A stretch of DNA of 64,000 nt from JBCCMQ01 sp039026235 (lineage in GTDB: Bacteria; Pseudomonadota; Alphaproteobacteria; Rhodobacterales; Rhodobacteraceae). A program made the translations under genes and the position numbers. This document shows positions 25,045 to 33,450 of this stretch, piece by piece. Under the pieces are notes generated by a model, which did not search any database, had not been told where the DNA came from, and was given only the letters and a program-made list of their open reading frames with translations. The stretch lies in assembly GCA_039026235.1 (NCBI GenBank), contig JBCCMQ010000003.1, forward strand, positions 62,001 to 126,000. Reading direction: 5' to 3'. Position 1 is the first letter of the stretch. The number at the start of each line of letters is the position of its first letter.

Positions 25045-27405
25045 ATGAGCGACGGAATTGGTGCGCGGACCAAGCGCAAGGAAGACAAGCGGTTTACGAC
25101 CGGTCGCGGTAAATACACCGACGATGTTCGGATGGAAAACCAGGCCTATGCAGCCTTTGTGCGTTCACCCCATGCACATGCCGAAGTTGCCGGTATCGAC
25201 GCGGCCAAGGCCGAAGCCATGCCGGGTGTGATTGCCGTTCTGAACGGGGCCGAGCTTACCGGAGACGGTATCGGCAATATCATTTGCGGTTGGGCGATAA
25301 CGTCCAAAGACGGCAGCCCGATGAACATGGGAGCGTGGTCAGCACTGGCAACGCAAAAGGTGCGCTATGTCGGCGATGCCGTCGCCGTGGTCGTGGCGGA
25401 GAGCGTGGCCGAGGCACAGGCCGCAGCCGAAGCCGTCGAGGTGAGCTATAAAGAGCTTGCGGCCGTCACCATGTCCGATGCGGCACTGGAAACCGGTGCG
25501 CCTGAAATTCACGATAACGCACCCGGAAACCTTATCTACGACTGGGAAATCGGTGACGTCGCCGCCACGGATGCAGGGCTGGCTTCCGCCAGTCACGTGT
25601 GTGAGATTGATTTGACCAACAACCGCCTAAGCCCAAACCCGATGGAACCCCGTTCCGCGGTTGCGATCTTTGACGAGGCGGAAGATCACTACACGCTGTA
25701 TACCACCAGCCAGAATCCTCACGTGGCGCGTCTGGTCTTATCGGCCTTTTATCAGGTGGCGCCAGAGCACAAGCTGCGGGTCATCGCACCGGATGTGGGC
25801 GGCGGATTTGGCTCGAAGATCTACATCTATCCGGAAGAGATTGTCTGTCTATGGGCGTCAATGAAAACCAACCGCAGCGTCAAATGGACTTCAAGCCGCA
25901 GCGAGGCGTTCATGACCGATGCCCACGGAAGGGATCATGTCACGACGGCCAAGATGGGTTTTGATGCCGAAGGTAAGATCACCGGGTTCAAGGTTGATAC
26001 GATTGCGAACTTCGGCGCCTACATGTCGCTCTTCTCGTCGGCGGTTCCCACGTATCTCTACGCGACGCTGCTGTCCGGTCAGTATGACATCAGCAATATC
26101 CACTGCAACGTACGGGCTGTGTACACCAACACCGTGCCGGTGGATGCCTATCGCGGGGCCGGGCGGCCCGAGGCGAGCTTTGTGATCGAACGCATGCTTG
26201 AGGTCGCGGCGCGCGAAATGGGCATGGATCCGGCCGAACTGCGCCGGCGAAACTTTGTTCAAAGTTTCCCGCACCAGACGCCTGTCATCATGGCCTATGA
26301 CGCAGGCGACTTTGACGGCAACATGGACAAGGCGCAGGCGGCGGCGGATGTGCGTGGCTTTGCCGCCCGCAAGGCAGAGGCGGCGTCGCGCGGTAAGCTG
26401 CGGGGCCTGGGCTATGCCTGTTACATTGAGGCCTGCGGCATCGCGCCGTCCGCCGCCGTCGGCTCGCTCGGTGCCGGCGTCGGTCTTTGGGAAAGCGCCG
26501 AGGTGCGCGTGAACCCTGTGGGCACGATTGAGATCCTTACCGGCAGCCACAGTCACGGTCAGGGTCATGAAACCACCTTTGCCCAGGTTGTTGCGGATCG
26601 TTTCGGTCTGCCGGTCGAAAACATTCAGATTGTCCATGGCGATACGGACAAGGTTCAATTCGGCATGGGCACCTACGGGTCGCGCTCTGGTGCGGTCGGC
26701 ATCTCGGCCATCGTCAAGGCGATGGACAAGGTGGAAGCCAAGGTAAAAAAGATCGCCGCCCACCAGCTTGAGGCCAGCGAAGACGACATCGTTATTGAGG
26801 GCGGCGAGGTCAAGATCGCCGGTACCGACAAGAAGATGGGCTGGCACGAGATCGGGCTAGCGGCCTACACGGGCCATAACTTGCCCGATGGCATGGAACC
26901 CGGTCTGAAAGAAGGCGCCTTTTACGACCCGGTGAATTTCACCTTTCCGGCTGGCACATATATTGCCGAGGTCGAGGTTGATCCCGAAACCGGCACCGTC
27001 GAGATTTGCCAGTTCACGGCCGCAGACGACTTTGGGACCCTGATCAATCCGATGATCGTTGAGGGCCAGGTCCATGGCGGGGTGGCGCAAGGGATCGGCC
27101 AGGCGTTGCTGGAACAGGTGGTTTATGACGATGAGGGTCAGTTGTTGACCGGCTCTTACATGGACTACTGCATGCCACGCGCCGACGATGTGCCATTCTA
27201 CACGATCGAGCACAATTCGACCGTGTGCCCAAACAATCCCCTTGGGATCAAGGGCTGCGGAGAGGCTGGTGCAATCGGAAGCCCGCCGGCCATCATCAAC
27301 GCCATCACGGATGCTATCGGAGCGGAAGATCTGGCGATGCCTGCAACACCGCAAAGGGTCTGGGCTGCGCTTCAGGCGGCGGCACCCAGAATGGCCGCGG
27401 AATAA
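25045..27405 (+). CDS. coxL: Molybdenum hydroxylase large subunit (form II CoxL-like)
   Basis: 786 residues of the xanthine oxidase/CO dehydrogenase large-subunit family. The active-site loop reads AYRGAGR at 368-374, which marks form II enzymes; form I CO dehydrogenases have AYxCSFR there. The C-terminal GIKGCGEAGAIGSPP carries the catalytic Glu. GGGFGSKIYIYPEE near 250 and SHSHGQGHETTFAQV near 505 bind the molybdopterin cofactor. Form II enzymes occur widely in Roseobacters, and it is debated whether they oxidise CO at all, so the substrate is left open. Ribosome-binding site GGAGGAG before the ATG. Confidence 0.93.
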   Translation: MSDGIGARTKRKEDKRFTTGRGKYTDDVRMENQAYAAFVRSPHAHAEVAGIDAAKAEAMPGVIAVLNGAELTGDGIGNIICGWAITSKDGSPMNMGAWSALATQKVRYVGDAVAVVVAESVAEAQAAAEAVEVSYKELAAVTMSDAALETGAPEIHDNAPGNLIYDWEIGDVAATDAGLASASHVCEIDLTNNRLSPNPMEPRSAVAIFDEAEDHYTLYTTSQNPHVARLVLSAFYQVAPEHKLRVIAPDVGGGFGSKIYIYPEEIVCLWASMKTNRSVKWTSSRSEAFMTDAHGRDHVTTAKMGFDAEGKITGFKVDTIANFGAYMSLFSSAVPTYLYATLLSGQYDISNIHCNVRAVYTNTVPVDAYRGAGRPEASFVIERMLEVAAREMGMDPAELRRRNFVQSFPHQTPVIMAYDAGDFDGNMDKAQAAADVRGFAARKAEAASRGKLRGLGYACYIEACGIAPSAAVGSLGAGVGLWESAEVRVNPVGTIEILTGSHSHGQGHETTFAQVVADRFGLPVENIQIVHGDTDKVQFGMGTYGSRSGAVGISAIVKAMDKVEAKVKKIAAHQLEASEDDIVIEGGEVKIAGTDKKMGWHEIGLAAYTGHNLPDGMEPGLKEGAFYDPVNFTFPAGTYIAEVEVDPETGTVEICQFTAADDFGTLINPMIVEGQVHGGVAQGIGQALLEQVVYDDEGQLLTGSYMDYCMPRADDVPFYTIEHNSTVCPNNPLGIKGCGEAGAIGSPPAIINAITDAIGAEDLAMPATPQRVWAALQAAAPRMAAE

Positions 27406-27416
27406 GGAGCTGAGAG

Positions 27417-28208
27417 ATGTACGAGACTAATTATCACAAGGCAAAATCGCTCCAGGACGCGGCCGCACTTCTTTCCCAGGCGGATGATGGTGCCGTCCTT
27501 GCGGGCGGGCAAACCCTTATTCCGACGCTGAAACAGCGGCTGGCTGCACCAAGCGATCTGGTGGATCTGGCTGACGCCGGACTTGCGGGCATTGAAGAGG
27601 CGTCTGGCACGCTTGAGATTGGTGCGATGACCACGCATGCCGAGGTTGCGGCAAGCGAGAAGGTACAAAAGGTCATTCCCGGTCTTGCATGCCTTGCGGC
27701 CGGAATTGGCGATCCTGCCGTGCGCCACAGGGGCACGATTGGCGGATCCCTGGCGAACAACGATCCCGCGGCCGATTACCCCGCCGCGATGCTGGCTCTT
27801 GCGGCAACGATCGTGACCGATCAGCGCGAGATTGCGGCCGAAGACTTCTTTACGGGCATGTTCTCAACAGATCTCGAAGAAGGTGAGATCATCAAGTCGA
27901 TCAGAGTGTCCGCGCCTGAACGGGGCGCCTATGCGAAATTCCCGAACCCGGCCTCCCGTTACGCCATGGCAGGCGTCTTCGTGGCGAAGACTGCCAGCGG
28001 GGTGCGTGTCGCGGTAACCGGTGCCGGAGAAGACGGCGTCTATCGCGACGCGGGGATCGAGGCGGCGCTCACGGCGGATTTCGCACCTTCCGCCATCGAC
28101 GGCCTCGACGTTGCGGCCGATGGCATGATGTCTGACATACACGGCAGCGCGGTCTATAGGGCGCAACTGGTCAAGGTCATGGCAAAGCGGGCTACGGAAG
28201 CAGCATAG
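27417..28208 (+). CDS. coxM: Molybdenum hydroxylase FAD subunit
   Basis: 263 residues, 11 bp after coxL. FAD-binding motifs ALLSQADDGAVLAGGQTLIP near 18-37 and RHRGTIGGSLANNDPAADYP near 103-122. A C-terminal CODH flavoprotein domain (GAYAKFPNPASRYAMAGVFV) follows. It passes electrons from the [2Fe-2S] clusters to the respiratory chain. It completes the S-L-M heterotrimer. Confidence 0.93.
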   Translation: MYETNYHKAKSLQDAAALLSQADDGAVLAGGQTLIPTLKQRLAAPSDLVDLADAGLAGIEEASGTLEIGAMTTHAEVAASEKVQKVIPGLACLAAGIGDPAVRHRGTIGGSLANNDPAADYPAAMLALAATIVTDQREIAAEDFFTGMFSTDLEEGEIIKSIRVSAPERGAYAKFPNPASRYAMAGVFVAKTASGVRVAVTGAGEDGVYRDAGIEAALTADFAPSAIDGLDVAADGMMSDIHGSAVYRAQLVKVMAKRATEAA

Positions 28209-28227
28209 GCCCGATTTAACAGGTCAC

Positions 28228-28255
28228 CGCTGCCGCCGACGCAGGGGCGGCGGCG
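28228..28255. other. GC-rich hairpin after coxM
   Basis: Ten-base arms CGCTGCCGCC and GGCGGCGGCG with an 8-base loop, one T-G wobble, starting 20 bp after the coxM stop. There is no T-run, so it is more likely an mRNA end or stabilising structure, or a rho-dependent terminator part, than an intrinsic terminator. Confidence 0.5.
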
Positions 28256-28376
28256 ATGGTTGCTCGTGGTCCAACGGTGACAGGTTTCAAACCATCTGAG
28301 CGCAACTGATGTCGCGGTCTTGCAACTTAGGTGACCTTCGGGCTGTTTTCGCCGGGCGCCGCAGAAGGACCGCGAC

Positions 28377-28829
28377 ATGACCAAAACCGTATTTGTGCTG
28401 AATGGGCCCAACCTGAATTTGTTCGGTCAGCGCCAGCCCGAGGTCTATGGCTATACGACGCTGGCCGATATTGAGGCAGGGTGCGTTGCGCTAGGCACGG
28501 AACTGGGTCTGACAGTCGACTTCCGTCAGTCCAACAGCGAAGGCACCCTGGTCGACTGGATCCAGGAAGCCCGCACGCAAGCCGATGCGATCGTGATTAA
28601 TCCGGCGGCCTATAGCCACACGTCCATCGCTTTGCTGGATGCGCTGCATGCCTACGATGGTCCCGTGGTCGAAGTGCATGTGTCGCAGATCCACAAGCGC
28701 GAAGCGTTTCGTCACCATTCTTACGTGTCCGCAAGAGCTGACGGTTTAATTGTTGGTTTGGGCCCCTATGGCTACGATCTGGCAATGCAGGCCGTTGCCA
28801 GGCTTTTGGACCCCAAGCCTGGCAAATGA
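28377..28829 (+). CDS. aroQ: Type II 3-dehydroquinate dehydratase
   Basis: 150 residues. It removes water from 3-dehydroquinate in the shikimate pathway. It opens VFVLNGPNLNLFGQRQPEVYG, with the catalytic Tyr loop at YGYTTLADIE, NPAAYSHTSIALLDAL near 78, and EVHVSQIHKREAFRHHSYVS near 99-118 holding the active-site His. An AAGGA site precedes the ATG. It is unrelated in function to the cox genes and has its own 168-bp upstream gap. Confidence 0.96.
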   Translation: MTKTVFVLNGPNLNLFGQRQPEVYGYTTLADIEAGCVALGTELGLTVDFRQSNSEGTLVDWIQEARTQADAIVINPAAYSHTSIALLDALHAYDGPVVEVHVSQIHKREAFRHHSYVSARADGLIVGLGPYGYDLAMQAVARLLDPKPGK

Positions 28830-28922
28830 CACTGCTTGAAGGGGCCGAAGACTACCGGTGAATTTTCAGTACCAAGGGGTTGCGGACCCAATGGCCCGAG
28901 CTTATTACCCCCTTTGCGCCGT

Positions 28923-28997
28923 TGGGGTGTAGCCAAGTGGTAAGGCAGCGGTTTTTGGTACCGTGTATCGTAGGTTCGAATCCTACCACCCCAGCCA
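28923..28997 (+). tRNA. tRNA-Gln (anticodon TTG)
   Basis: Cloverleaf complete: acceptor TGGGGTG pairs with CACCCCA, D arm AGCCAAGTGGTAAGGC, anticodon stem-loop CGGTTTTTGGTACCG with TTG at the centre, T arm GTAGGTTCGAATCCTAC. The discriminator is G and CCA is encoded. Minus-strand ORFs over it are artefacts of the tRNA sequence. Confidence 0.97.
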
Positions 28998-29190
28998 AGC
29001 ACTCCCCTCTTTTCAGACGCTGAACGCTTGCTGCGCAAATATCGTGTCCTTTTCGGGTGTTTGGCAGAGAGGGTATCAGCAGAGACGCAGATAAGAGCAC
29101 GAACCGGGCCGATTTTACACCCTAGTCTCCGTTTGCGATCCCGGCGGTACGTGTTTGGGTGGTCGGCCATACCCGACGTCATATTCTTTG

Positions 29191-29826
29191 TCAGACATCC
29201 GCCCCCTCTCCGACCCGCAGGCCTGCTATATGGGCAATGCTCTCCAATGTCTCCGCGAGCACCGCGGTCTCACCAGTTTCGGCTTCGAGGCGGGGTACGA
29301 TCAGATCGGTATAGTGCGGATCAATCTCAATCCCCGCTCCAACGCGCCCTGTGCGGGCTGCTGCCAGAAGCGTTGTTCCGGATCCTGCAAATGCATTAAC
29401 AACCAATCCACCGCGATGTGAGCAGTCCAGGATCGCATCCGCGACCATCTGCAAAGGTTTGACTGTGGGGTGGGCCTGAAGGTCCTCCATGCGGCAATCG
29501 CGGAACGTGTTCACACCAGCATAGCGCCACACATTCGAGCGATGCCGTCCGGAAGCACCAAGCCCGAAACTATTGGTGTGCGCCCCCGCACCGTTCTTGA
29601 AGACGAAGATCAGTTCATGCTGCGAGCGATAAAAACTGCCCATGCCGACATTGCTCCTGGCCCAGACACACAGGTTCTTGAGGTCACCATAGACATTTTT
29701 CGCCGCACCGAGCAGTTCCGGGATGTGCCGCCAATCCATGCAGACACAATGTATCGAGCCATCGGCGCTAAACTCGACAAGCCGTTCAAACGTCGTTCGT
29801 AGGAACACCGTATGGGCGGCGCTCAT
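29191..29826 (-). pseudogene. 5'-truncated ParB-like/DNA methyltransferase fragment
   Basis: 211 codons that match the C-terminal half of the large site-specific DNA methylases with an N-terminal ParB-like domain. Seen here: FLRTTFERLVEFSADGSIH, FYRSQHELIFVFKNG, AHPTVKPLQMVADAILDCSH, and the AdoMet-binding motif NAFAGSGTTLLAAARTGR. The catalytic DPPY/DPPW motif and the whole ParB half that should precede FLRTTF are absent. Similarity stops at about 29806, exactly where a transporter fragment begins on the other strand. It has no likely start signal and is probably inactive. The intact gene would be about 440 residues. Confidence 0.85.
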
Positions 29827-30079
29827 TGGGATGGCCGCTCTATCAACGGGGCTGGCTTACGTTTTCTATTTCGCAATCCTTGCCCGCACCAGTGCCGCCA
29901 ACGTGCTTTTGGGTACATTGCTGATCCCCTCATTTGCTATTGGCTTAGGTTCTACATTCCTCGGTTAAAAGATGGAGCTGAATCCGTGGATTGGATTTGC
30001 CATCATTGCTTTGGGATTTGCAGTAACCGATGGTCGGCTTCTCTCTCGCTTCACAAAACGCATGACACAAAAAAGTTGA
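29810..30079 (+). pseudogene. DMT/EamA transporter C-terminal fragment with nonsense codon
   Basis: One frame from 29810 reads ALIGMAALSTGLAYVFYFAI, then RTSAANVLLGTLLIPSFAIG and FLG, a TAA at 29966-29968, and continues in frame KMELNPWIGFAIIALGFAVT DGR to a TGA at 30077. This is the last two or three membrane helices of an EamA-type drug/metabolite transporter; the TAA sits where family members have an acidic residue (LGE). The N-terminal half is missing, cut at the junction with the methyltransferase fragment. Confidence 0.8.
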
Positions 30080-30147
30080 GCGACGTGCATTTGGGAGCAC
30101 CACTGACGACCGCAGTGCGGAGTGGTAATCGTCGTCGTCGCCAACTG

Positions 30148-30172
30148 ACCCGGAAAGCGTCGGGTTTTTTTT
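30148..30172 (+). terminator. Possible intrinsic terminator
   Basis: ACCCG, an 8-base loop, CGGGT, then eight T. The stem is short (5 bp) but the T-run is clear. It follows the transporter remnant by about 70 bp and is probably its original terminator. Confidence 0.5.
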
Positions 30173-30174
30173 GA

Positions 30175-30610
30175 GTTGCAGACATTCGGCGAGGGCAACT
30201 GATTGGCGGTAAAAATCCCACACCTGGTTTGTCTACACTGGTGGCGGCGAAAGCGCAGTTTCAGTTCCGTTGGAATTGGCAACAACGAACGGCGGGAATG
30301 ACGACTTGCGCCGGGCTGTAAAATTGAGCGTGCGGGGGATGCAAAATAATGTTGCGTCAGCGAAAGGTGAAAATCGGAAGGCGGGTTTTCCGCACAACCG
30401 AAATCTGATGACACTCCAGATCAATCTCGGGTGAAGGTCCGCTTTGAGGAAGCCGCATTGCAGCGTAACGACGCGAGGCAAAGGTCCGGTATAGGCCGTC
30501 CTTACGGGCCAGATTGTCTGTGCCCGGGCAGATGCCGCGCCGCATCGGAGGTCGGCAGTGAACCCATGTTGCACATTGGACTTTGATATCTTGGGGTCGT
30601 AACTTCAGGT
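30175..30610. other. Gap without a recognisable gene
   Basis: No reading frame here resembles a protein. At 30433-30448 lies GAAGGTCCGCTTTGAG, a near match (15 of 16) to a segment at 34307-34322 at the end of the second copy of the 230-bp repeat. The stretch may therefore hold a further decayed copy of repeat-type DNA. The last 30 bp should carry the promoter of the DUF1801 gene. Confidence 0.4.
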
Positions 30611-31006
30611 ATGAAACCGACGTCAATCTCTGAAATTCACGCCGCCCAATCTCTGCAAGACCAAGCGATTTGTGACATGTTGCGTAATGAGATTGATACA
30701 GGCCTTCCCCATGCCGAGAGTAAGATATGGCACGGGCATCCCGTTTGGTTCCTTTCTGTAAACCCGATTGTTGGGTACGGTAAGTTAAAGGGCTGCATCC
30801 GCCTCATGTTTTGGAGCGGTGCCGACTTCGATGAGAAATCGTTGAAACCTGGAACAGGCAAGTTCAAAGACGCGCCCGCGCGATACAAGAGCGTCGGAGA
30901 AATTGACGTAAATGATCTTAAGCGGTGGCTCACGAAAGGCCGGAGCATCCAATGGGACTACAAGAACATCTACAAACGTAAGGGACGCCTTGAACGACTG
31001 GTTTAG
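30611..31006 (+). CDS. DUF1801 protein
   Basis: 131 residues of the small alpha/beta DUF1801 (YdhG-like) family, related in fold to YjbR/CyaY-type domains. Landmarks: MLRNEIDTGLPHAESKIWHG near 24-43, HPVWFLSVNPIVGYGKLKGC, RLMFWSGADFDEKSL, and a C-terminal RYKSVGEIDVNDLKRWLTKG. It is cytoplasmic with no catalytic residues known. It is a single gene between fragments and repeats, with no operon partner. No clear ribosome-binding site is visible beyond AACTTCAGGT. Confidence 0.85.
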   Translation: MKPTSISEIHAAQSLQDQAICDMLRNEIDTGLPHAESKIWHGHPVWFLSVNPIVGYGKLKGCIRLMFWSGADFDEKSLKPGTGKFKDAPARYKSVGEIDVNDLKRWLTKGRSIQWDYKNIYKRKGRLERLV

Positions 31007-31034
31007 GCTAGGTCGATCAACGTCTATGAAGTCA

Positions 31035-31264
31035 CGCAAAGCCGACCCCATTCCAACCGAACCCGGCTGTTTCCTGTCCCTCCCGCGGCGGGGTGCACTT
31101 GACCAAAGGCCGATGGAACACCAGCCCGCGCACGTAATGTCCGAACGCTGTTATTGCGGGTCCCGGACGCTGCGTAACCGCGCGGGACCGCGGACCGTGG
31201 CCGTTTCCCATTGCGGCGGTGCGCGTCACCGACCTGGGCCGTCACGGATCCTGCTTTGAAGGGT
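31035..31264 (+). repeat. Divergent 230-bp intergenic repeat, copy A
   Basis: Begins CGCAAAGCCGACC and ends CTGCTTTGAAGGGT. It aligns along its length with 34086-34313, sharing blocks such as CGCTGTTAT, ACCGCGGAACGTG-like and CACCGACCT(G/T)GG. Neither copy has a coding frame or terminal inverted repeats that I can see. It lies 28 bp after the DUF1801 stop. Confidence 0.7.
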
Positions 31265-31538
31265 TGCTATTATCCATAAGTATCTGATTTTGATACTGTT
31301 TCAAAATCTTGGGTCTTGGTTGTACATTCAAAGACGCAGCCTGAGGCGCGACCAGGTATTCGCGTCTTTCGAGACCCGCACAGGTCGTCCTTTCGCCGGG
31401 GTTCGATGGTCTTCTCCAACGTCAGGAAATATAATTTGTCACAGAGCATTGACATTTTAAAAAGCAGACCAATCTCGGACAGGAGACAACAGTGGGCGCC
31501 GTTGCGCTCAGCGTTCTAAGGACAGGGAAAGAATTGCT

Positions 31539-32318
31539 ATGACGGACCTAGAAGCCAAGCAGGACATATCCGAGCTGCATTACAAATACGCGCGCGGGCT
31601 CGATTCGCAGGATTGGGCGACGTTTGCGTCCATTTTTGACGATGTCGTCGAGAGTGATTTTTCGCGTTGGGGAATGGGCGAGAAAACCACTATGGCACGC
31701 GATGATTTCGCGACGTTGGTCCGCTTTCTGTTCTCAACGAAGAACCTTGTCACACAGCACTACATGACCAATTTTCTCCTCGAGATTGATGGTGATCGGG
31801 CCAGTGGGGATGTCTATGTTTTCGCGCGGCACAAAATCGGCGCCGAGATCATGGATTTGAATGCGTTTTATCGCTGCACTTACCGATTGACAGGCGAAGG
31901 CTGGAAGATTGCATCCATTGAGCTTCACCCACGTTGGGACGAGGGCGCGGACGTGATCAAGTTCTTCCAACTGCCTGACCCGCAGCCATCGGGTCGCGCG
32001 CATCTCTTTGTGACGGCGACGCCCATTCTAGAGCAGCACGATGCTTTGGAGCGGTATGTCGGGGGGATTGTCCCCATGCTCATGCAAGCCGGAGGGTCGG
32101 CGCCGATGATCATCAAGGAAGACGAGACTGTTGTGGGCACATCAGCTACGTTCATGTCCATGATTGTGACGTTTCCAAACGCAGATGCCGCGGCTGCCGC
32201 CAAAGCGGTGTTCGATAGCCCGGAGTACGCGGCGCTCGTGCCGGATCGAGAGCTTGCGTTCAGCAAGATGAACATCTCGTTTTACTCCGACATGCCGCAG
32301 GCGCCTGCTGGGGGCTGA
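31539..32318 (+). CDS. SnoaL/NTF2-like plus DUF1330-like fusion protein
   Basis: 259 residues with two parts. Residues 1-140 look like a SnoaL-type NTF2-like domain: LHYKYARGLDSQDWATFASI, VTQHYMTNFLLEIDGDRASG, YRCTYRLTGEGWKIASIELH. Residues 155-250 look like a small dimeric alpha/beta-barrel domain of DUF1330 type: HLFVTATPILEQHDALERYV, MIVTFPNADAAAAAKAVFDS PEYAAL. SnoaL-like domains act as cyclases, isomerases or dehydratases; the fusion's substrate is unknown. It is first in a three-gene run with a TetR regulator and a membrane protein. The start ATG has AAGGACAGGGA upstream. Confidence 0.8.
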   Translation: MTDLEAKQDISELHYKYARGLDSQDWATFASIFDDVVESDFSRWGMGEKTTMARDDFATLVRFLFSTKNLVTQHYMTNFLLEIDGDRASGDVYVFARHKIGAEIMDLNAFYRCTYRLTGEGWKIASIELHPRWDEGADVIKFFQLPDPQPSGRAHLFVTATPILEQHDALERYVGGIVPMLMQAGGSAPMIIKEDETVVGTSATFMSMIVTFPNADAAAAAKAVFDSPEYAALVPDRELAFSKMNISFYSDMPQAPAGG

Positions 32319-32933
32319 ATGCCAGCCGGTCGCCCACGCAAACACGACCCGGTCACAATCCGAAAGGGCATCATGCAATGCTTCTGGCAACTCGGTTTCG
32401 ATCGGGCATCGCTTCCTGAACTCGAAGAGGCAGCGGGGATCAATCGCAAGCAGCTTGCGCGGGACTTTGGCAACAAGCGCGGTCTCTACTTGCAGGCCAT
32501 CGACGACTTCGCCGTTTTCGCGGGTGATCTCTTTGTGGCGCCGCTGGAGCAGACCGATGGGGGCGTGGCGGCAATCCGGCAGGTTTTGTGCAGCTTGGCC
32601 GATCTCCCCCGAAGGCCCGATGGACACCTGGGGTGTTTGATCTGCAATGCGAGCCGCGAACCCATTGCGAAAGCGGACGACGAGGTGGCAGAACGTATCC
32701 GCGCCTACTTTCTCAGGATCGAGGTCGGGTATCAGAAGGCATTGGAAGGCGCTTGGGCCAAAGGGGAAGCCGCAATCGACCCGGACAGGCTCCAGGCCAC
32801 TGCCAGGCATCTTTTTGCCGTGCACGTCGCCCTCTTGGTGTTAGTTCGAAGCGGGGCGAAAAAGCCGGTGCTCGATGACATTGCAGAGCAAGCGCTGGCG
32901 TCACTGAGACCCGCCAAAACGCAATCCCACTGA
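32319..32933 (+). CDS. TetR/AcrR family regulator
   Basis: 204 residues. The N-terminal helix-turn-helix domain PAGRPRKHDPVTIRKGIMQC to LEEAAGINRKQLARDFGNKR GLY is of the AcrR type with the usual FxNKxxLY variant. The ligand domain has CLICNASREP, which resembles the GCLxxN/A segment of YerO-like regulators. The ATG directly follows the TGA of the preceding gene. It probably represses its own operon in response to a small molecule handled by the SnoaL-like or DUF1772-like partner. Confidence 0.92.
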   Translation: MPAGRPRKHDPVTIRKGIMQCFWQLGFDRASLPELEEAAGINRKQLARDFGNKRGLYLQAIDDFAVFAGDLFVAPLEQTDGGVAAIRQVLCSLADLPRRPDGHLGCLICNASREPIAKADDEVAERIRAYFLRIEVGYQKALEGAWAKGEAAIDPDRLQATARHLFAVHVALLVLVRSGAKKPVLDDIAEQALASLRPAKTQSH

Positions 32934-32976
32934 CCTTAGTGACCACGATCAGAGTCACCAATACTTGAGGGCTGCC

Positions 32977-33450
32977 ATGACCAACCTCTATCGCCGGCGT
33001 GTCTACATGTTGACAGTCATTTCCGCTGCCGCTTTTGCGGGTGCAAACCTGTTCATCGGCGTTTCGATCGGCGCCATCTGGCTGAGCACGGACCCGCTGG
33101 CCTTCATGAACGGTTTTTGGGATCAGTTCACCCGGTTCACCTATACGATCATGCCATTGTTTTCCCTGACGCTTGTTGGGCTTGTCCTTTCGGCACGTCT
33201 GGACTGGAACGCCGGACCGGTCCGGCGGCTTTGGCTAATTGCGCTTGGCCTCTATGTGTCGACCAGCGCGATTACAGTCTTCTATCACCTGCCACTCAAC
33301 TTCGCCTTGCGGGCCGCAGAGTTCAGCGCGAAAGAAGCCGCCGGAGCGCGGACTGATTGGCTGTTTTGGAACATACCTCGCGTGATCCTCGCATTCGGAA
33401 TCCCGATATTCGCCATGCGCGCCATCATCGATCGCACCGCAGGAAAGTAG
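32977..33450 (+). CDS. DUF1772/anthrone-oxygenase-like membrane protein
   Basis: 157 residues with four predicted membrane helices (about 10-35, 55-78, 88-110, 135-152) and the end motif DWLFWNIPRVILAFG, which resembles the W-x-x-W/H-x-x-R pattern of DUF1772 proteins. These are small four-helix membrane proteins, some linked to oxidation of aromatic polyketides. The ATG at 32977 has GAGGG 6 nt upstream; a TTG four codons earlier is less likely. It is the last gene of the TetR operon. Confidence 0.7.
   Translation: MTNLYRRRVYMLTVISAAAFAGANLFIGVSIGAIWLSTDPLAFMNGFWDQFTRFTYTIMPLFSLTLVGLVLSARLDWNAGPVRRLWLIALGLYVSTSAITVFYHLPLNFALRAAEFSAKEAAGARTDWLFWNIPRVILAFGIPIFAMRAIIDRTAGK

Noticed and set aside
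25891..26847. 318-codon minus-strand ORF inside coxL
   Set aside because: It is antisense to a well-supported molybdenum hydroxylase frame, has low-complexity His/Arg-rich sequence and no family features; long antisense ORFs are common in high-GC DNA.
22166..28208. Calling the enzyme a true (form I) CO dehydrogenase
   Set aside because: The active-site loop is AYRGAGR, not AYxCSFR, so only a form II assignment is supported.
28852..29182. Minus-strand ORFs containing VVGFEPTIHGTKNRCLTTW-type sequence
   Set aside because: This is the familiar artefact of translating a tRNA gene on its opposite strand.
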